64,000 nucleotides of DNA from Henricia sp. BOLD:AAB3569. Its lineage: Eukaryota > Echinodermata > Asteroidea > Spinulosida > Echinasteridae. The stretch covers positions 62,001 to 126,000 of the forward strand of contig JBBELK010000399.1 of NCBI GenBank assembly GCA_037783545.1, in the 5' to 3' direction. Position numbers and translations under genes: made by a program. The notes beneath the pieces are model-generated. The model saw nothing but the letters and a program-made list of their open reading frames with translations. It did no database searches and was not told the DNA's origin. Of this stretch, positions 59,495 to 64,000 are shown piece by piece (position 1 is the first letter of the stretch; every line of letters starts with the position of its first letter).

Positions 59495-62400
59495 TGTTAT
59501 AGGCTAATATGACCCCAAGGAACAACTTGGGATGTGTGCCAAAATCTCTATCCGGGGCGAAAAGCCCGAAAATGACCACACCCTTTTTAAGATGGTCACG
59601 CCCCTTTCTTAATCAGTAGTGCTGCTTCCGACATAGTTGTATCTACTGAATTCAACTGATATTAGCTAATATGACCCCGAGGAACAACTTGGGATGTGTC
59701 CCAAAATCGCTACCGGGGAGAAGTACCCAAAACTGACTATCGATAGAAAAGTACCCGGAAATGACCACACCCTTTTAAACGACCACGCCCCATATTATCA
59801 GAAGTGCTATTTCCGACATAGCCAAACTAATGAACTCAACTGATAAAGGCTAATTTGAGCCCTAGGAATAACTTGAGATATGTGTCAAAATCGCCACCTA
59901 GAGAGTAAATGACCACGCCCTTTATTTAAATTGCTACTTCCGACATCGGTGTATCTACTCTAGAGCAAGCTAATTTGATCCCAGGGAACAACTTCGGATT
60001 TGTGCCAAATTCCCTATCCGGGATAAGTACCCAAAAATGACCACGTCCTTTTAAATGACCACACCACCTCTTATCAGAAGTGCTACATGTACTTTTAATT
60101 TTGCTTTATCTACTGAAATCAACAGATATAAGATAATATGACCCCGAGGAACAACATGGGATGTATGCCAAAATCCTGGGGGAAAAGTACCAAAAAATGA
60201 ACACGCCCTTTTTTTCGTCAGAAGCGCATTACTTCCGACATAGTTGTATTTACTGAACGCAACTGATGTAAGCTAATATGACCCCGAGGAACAACTTGGG
60301 ATGTGTCCCAAAATCGCTACCAAGGAGAAGTACCCAAAACTGACCACGCCCTTTTAAATGACCACGACCTTTATCAGAAGTGCTACCTCTGACATATCTA
60401 TACATGTATCTACTGAACTCGACTGATCTAAGCTAATTTGAACCCAAGGAACAACTTGGGATTTGTGCCAAATTTACTATCGATAGAAAAGTACCCGGAA
60501 ATGACCACACCCTTTTAAACGACCACGCCCCATATTATCAGAAGTGCTATTTCCGACATAGCCAAACTAATGAACTCAACTGATAAAGGCTAATTTGAGC
60601 CCTAGGAATAACTTGAGATATGTGTCAAAATCGCCACCTAGAGAGTAAATGACCACGCCCTTTATTTAAATTGCTACTTCCGACATCGGTGTATCTACTC
60701 TAGAGCAAGCTAATTTGATCCCAGGGAACAACTTCGGATTTGTGCCAAATTCCCTATCCGGGATAAGTACCCAAAAATGACCACGTCCTTTTAAATGACC
60801 ACACCACCTCTTATCAGAAGTGCTACATGTACTTTTAATTTTGCTTTATCTACTGAAATCAACAGATATAAGATAATATGACCCCGAGGAACAACATGGG
60901 ATGTATGCCAAAATCCTGGGGGAAAAGTACCCAAAAATGAACACGCTCTTTTTTTCGTCAGAAGCGCATTACTTCCGACATAGTTGTATTTACTGAACGC
61001 AACTGATGTAAGCTAATATGACCCCGAGGAACAACTTGGGATGTGTCCCAAAATCGCTACCGGGGAGAAGTACCCAAAACTGACCACGCCCTTTTAAATG
61101 ACCACGACCTTTATCAGAAGTGCTACCTCTGACATATCTATACATGTATCTACTGAACTCGACTGATCTAAGCTAATTTGAACCCAAGGAACAACTTGGG
61201 ATTTGTGCCAAATTTACTATCGATAGAAAAGTACCCGGAAATGACCACACCCTTTTAAACGACCACGCCCCATATTATCAGAAGTGCTATTTCCGACATA
61301 GCCAAACTAATGAACTCAACTGATAAAGGCTAATTTGAGCCTTGGGAATAACTTGAGATATGTGTCAAAATCGCCACCTAGAGAGTAAATGACCACGCCC
61401 TTTATTTAAATTGCTACTTCCGACATCGGTGTATCTACTCTAGAGCAAGCTAATTTGATCCCAGGGAACAACTTCGGACTTGTGCCAAACTCCCTATCCG
61501 GGATAAGTACCCAAAAATGACCACGTCCTTTTAAATGACCACACCACCTCTTATCAGAAGTGCTACATGTACTTTTAATTTTGCTTTATCTACTGAAATC
61601 AACAGATATAAGATAATATGACCCCGAGGAACAACATGGGATGTATGCCAAAATCCTGGGGGAAAAGTACCCAAAAATGAACACGCCCTTTTTTTCGTCA
61701 GAAGCGCATTACTTCCGACATAGTTGTATTTACTGAACGCAACTGATGTAAGCTAATATGACCCCGAGGAACAACTTGGGATGTGTCCCAAAATCGCTAC
61801 CGGGGAGAAGTACCCAAAACTGACCACGCCCTTTTAAATGACCACGACCTTTATCAGAAGTGCTACCTCTGACATATCTATACATGTATCTACTGAACTC
61901 GACTGATCTAAGCTAATTTGAACCCAAGGAACAACTTGGGATTTGTGCCAAATTTACTATCGATAGAAAAGTACCCGGAAATGACCACACCCTTTTAAAC
62001 GACCACGCCCCATATTATCAGAACTGCTATTTCCGACATAGCCAAACTAATGAACTCAACTGATAAAGGCTAATTTGAGCCTTGGGAATAACTTGAGATA
62101 TGTGTCAAAATCGCCACCTAGAGAGTAAATGACCACGCCCTTTATTTAAATTGCTACTTCCGACATCGGTGTATCTACTCTAGAGCAAGCTAATTTGATC
62201 CCAGGGAACAACTTCGGATTTGTGCCAAATTCCCTATCCGGGATAAGTACCCAAAAATGACCACGTCCTTTTAAATGACCACACCACCTCTTATCAGAAG
62301 TGCTACATGTACTTTTAATTTTGCTTTATCTACTGAAATCAACAGATATAAGATAATATGACCCCGAGGAACAACATGGGATGTATGCCAAAATCCTGGG

Positions 62401-62620
62401 GGAAAAGTACCCAAAAATGAACACGCCCTTTTTTTCGTCAGAAGCGCATTACATAGTTGTATTTACTGAACGCAACTGATGTAAGCTAATTTGACCCCGA
62501 GGAACAATTTGGTGTGTGTGCCATATTCGCTGTTAGGGGAGAAGTACCCCAAAACGACAACATTCCTCTTTTTCTTTTCATCAGCAGTGCTACTTCCGAC
62601 ATAGCTGTATCTTCAAAACT
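59495..62620 (+). repeat. Satellite array with a 740-bp higher-order unit
   Basis: Monomers of about 150 bp share GAGGAACAACTTGGGATGTG, AAGTACCC(A/G)(A/G)AA and GACCACGCCC. Five monomers form a 740-bp unit: CGATAGAAAAGTACCCGGAA is at 59741, 60481, 61221 and 61961. Three full units and part of a fourth (to about 62455) differ at very few bases; the outer monomers are more diverged. Confidence 0.95.
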
Positions 62621-63317
62621 GTTACAGCTGGGTATCTGGGTGTTTAGTGGGTCATATAGAAGAGTTTCAAATTTATATTTTGATAATTAGAGAAAAATTG
62701 CCAAAAATGTTATCCATTACCATATATACTACCCCTTACTACCTACATATATATAAATTGCCAAATATTTATTAACGTAAGCGTTCCATGCTTAAATTGT
62801 ACGAATGTCTATTTCTTATTCTATAGTGCACTCACACAGGAGTAAATCGTGTTATGAATTCCGTCTTAATGACATTATAGCATTTTTTTTAGGGGTGGGT
62901 AGGCAATGCACCCTATCAGCAGTATGGATTAACACGAATAGCTAGATTTTTAAATACATTTCTAATGTGCACCAAGCTATAGTGAGTAGATTGTTTCTTT
63001 TGAATATTTTTCACCTTTTAACTACATGTACTTTGAACAAGGTGAAGCACAAGGAGCAGTGAGAGCGACCTCACCCTAAAAAGAAACAGTTATACCATCA
63101 TCAGATTGCTACACAAAGTCAAGAGTAAATTTTGCTCTGCCATCAAATACCGCTATATTTCTCTCCAAAGCAAAGACTTTGCCCTCTAATACACGGTACA
63201 GATCTAATTTCTATCAAAATATAAATTTAAAACTCTTCTATGATCCCCTAAACATTATGACCATTCCGAACATTTTGAGCAACCCAGAAAATAAAACTAT
63301 GTCAGAAGTACATATTT
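62621..63317. other. Unique-looking spacer between inverted satellite arms
   Basis: AT-rich DNA without satellite monomers or a recognisable gene. Confidence 0.6.
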
Positions 63318-64000
63318 CTGATAAGAAGTGGGTGTGGTCATTTTCTGGTACTTCTCCCCGGATAGCGAATTTGGCACACATCCCACATTGTTTCTCAGAG
63401 TTAAATTAGCTTACATCAGTTAAGTTCAGTAGTATATCTATGATGGATACAGCATTTCTGATAAGGGGCGTGGTCATTTCCTGGATAGCGAATTTGGCAC
63501 AAATCCTAAGTTGTTCCTTGGGGTCAAATTATATTGTATCAGTCGAGTTCAGTAGATACAGCGATGTCGAAAGTAGCACTTTAAATGTGGGGCGTAGTCA
63601 TTTTAAAAAGGGCGTGGTCATTTTCGGGAACTTCTCCCTAAGTGGCGATATTGACACACATCCCAAGTTATTCCTCGGGGTCAAATTAGCTTATCAGTTG
63701 AGTTCAGTAGTTTAGCTATGTCGGAAATAGCACTTCTGATAAGGTGGGGCGTGGTCATTTAAAAGGGTGTGGTCATTTCTGTATACTTTTCCATCGATAG
63801 TAAATTTGGCACAAATCCCAAGTTGTTCCTCGGGGTCAAATTAGCTTATATCAGTCAAGTTCAGTAGATACATGTACAGATATGTCGGAAGTAGCACTTC
63901 TGATGAAGGTCGTGGTCATTTAAAAGGGCGTGGTCAGTTTTGGGTACTTCTCCCCAGGTAGAGATTTTGGGACATATCCCAAGTTGTTCCTCGGGGTCAT
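63318..64000 (-). repeat. Same satellite in inverted orientation, continues past the window
   Basis: GGGCGTGGTCATTT, GGGTACTTCTCCCC and CCAAGTTGTTCCTCGGGGTC are reverse complements of the monomer motifs at 59495-62620. The segment near 63890-63960 is close to the forward monomer near 61800-61860. Confidence 0.9.

Overview
The window is AT-rich animal nuclear DNA. It holds intron-containing genes with GT-AG splice sites, tRNA-derived SINEs, many fold-back MITEs and several satellite arrays. The four clear genes are bilaterian families. Their divergence from the human proteins, together with the density and style of the repeats, suggests a marine invertebrate deuterostome, most likely an echinoderm. 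That taxon call is inference; no species marker was seen.

Layout. (1) 1-8359: upstream DNA with a MITE and a SINE, then WTAP (+ strand, 6 coding exons, 792 aa), the splicing and m6A-writer scaffold, with an unusually long disordered tail. (2) 8.4-28.8 kb: mostly repeats. A possible spliced + strand transcript (13.4-16.5 kb) and a set of strong minus-strand exons of an unrecognised gene (17.4-24.0 kb) lie here. The latter includes a duplicated exon on either side of a 27-copy 69-bp hairpin satellite. A 22-copy array of tRNA 5' halves follows at 25.2-26.9 kb. (3) 28,886-42,750, minus strand: SNRNP70 (U1-70K; 8 coding exons, 488 aa). Its introns carry two probable hAT-type MITEs, a 134-bp minisatellite and a cluster of 5' splice-site-like motifs on the sense strand. 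(4) 43-47 kb: intergenic MITEs and a SINE. (5) 47,265-51,692, minus strand: CCDC181 (4 coding exons, 556 aa), a cilium/flagellum microtubule-associated protein. (6) 53,940-58,758, + strand: the first six coding exons of an SLC22-type transporter, ending mid-protein. (7) 59.5-64.0 kb: a satellite with a 740-bp higher-order repeat, which then reappears in inverted orientation.

WTAP and SNRNP70 both act on nuclear pre-mRNA. They are convergent and 20 kb apart, so a functional link is not implied by position. No operon, CRISPR array, rRNA gene, intact tRNA gene or autonomous transposase gene was found. Exon models were assembled by eye from splice sites, phase continuity and remembered family sequences; no search or alignment was run.
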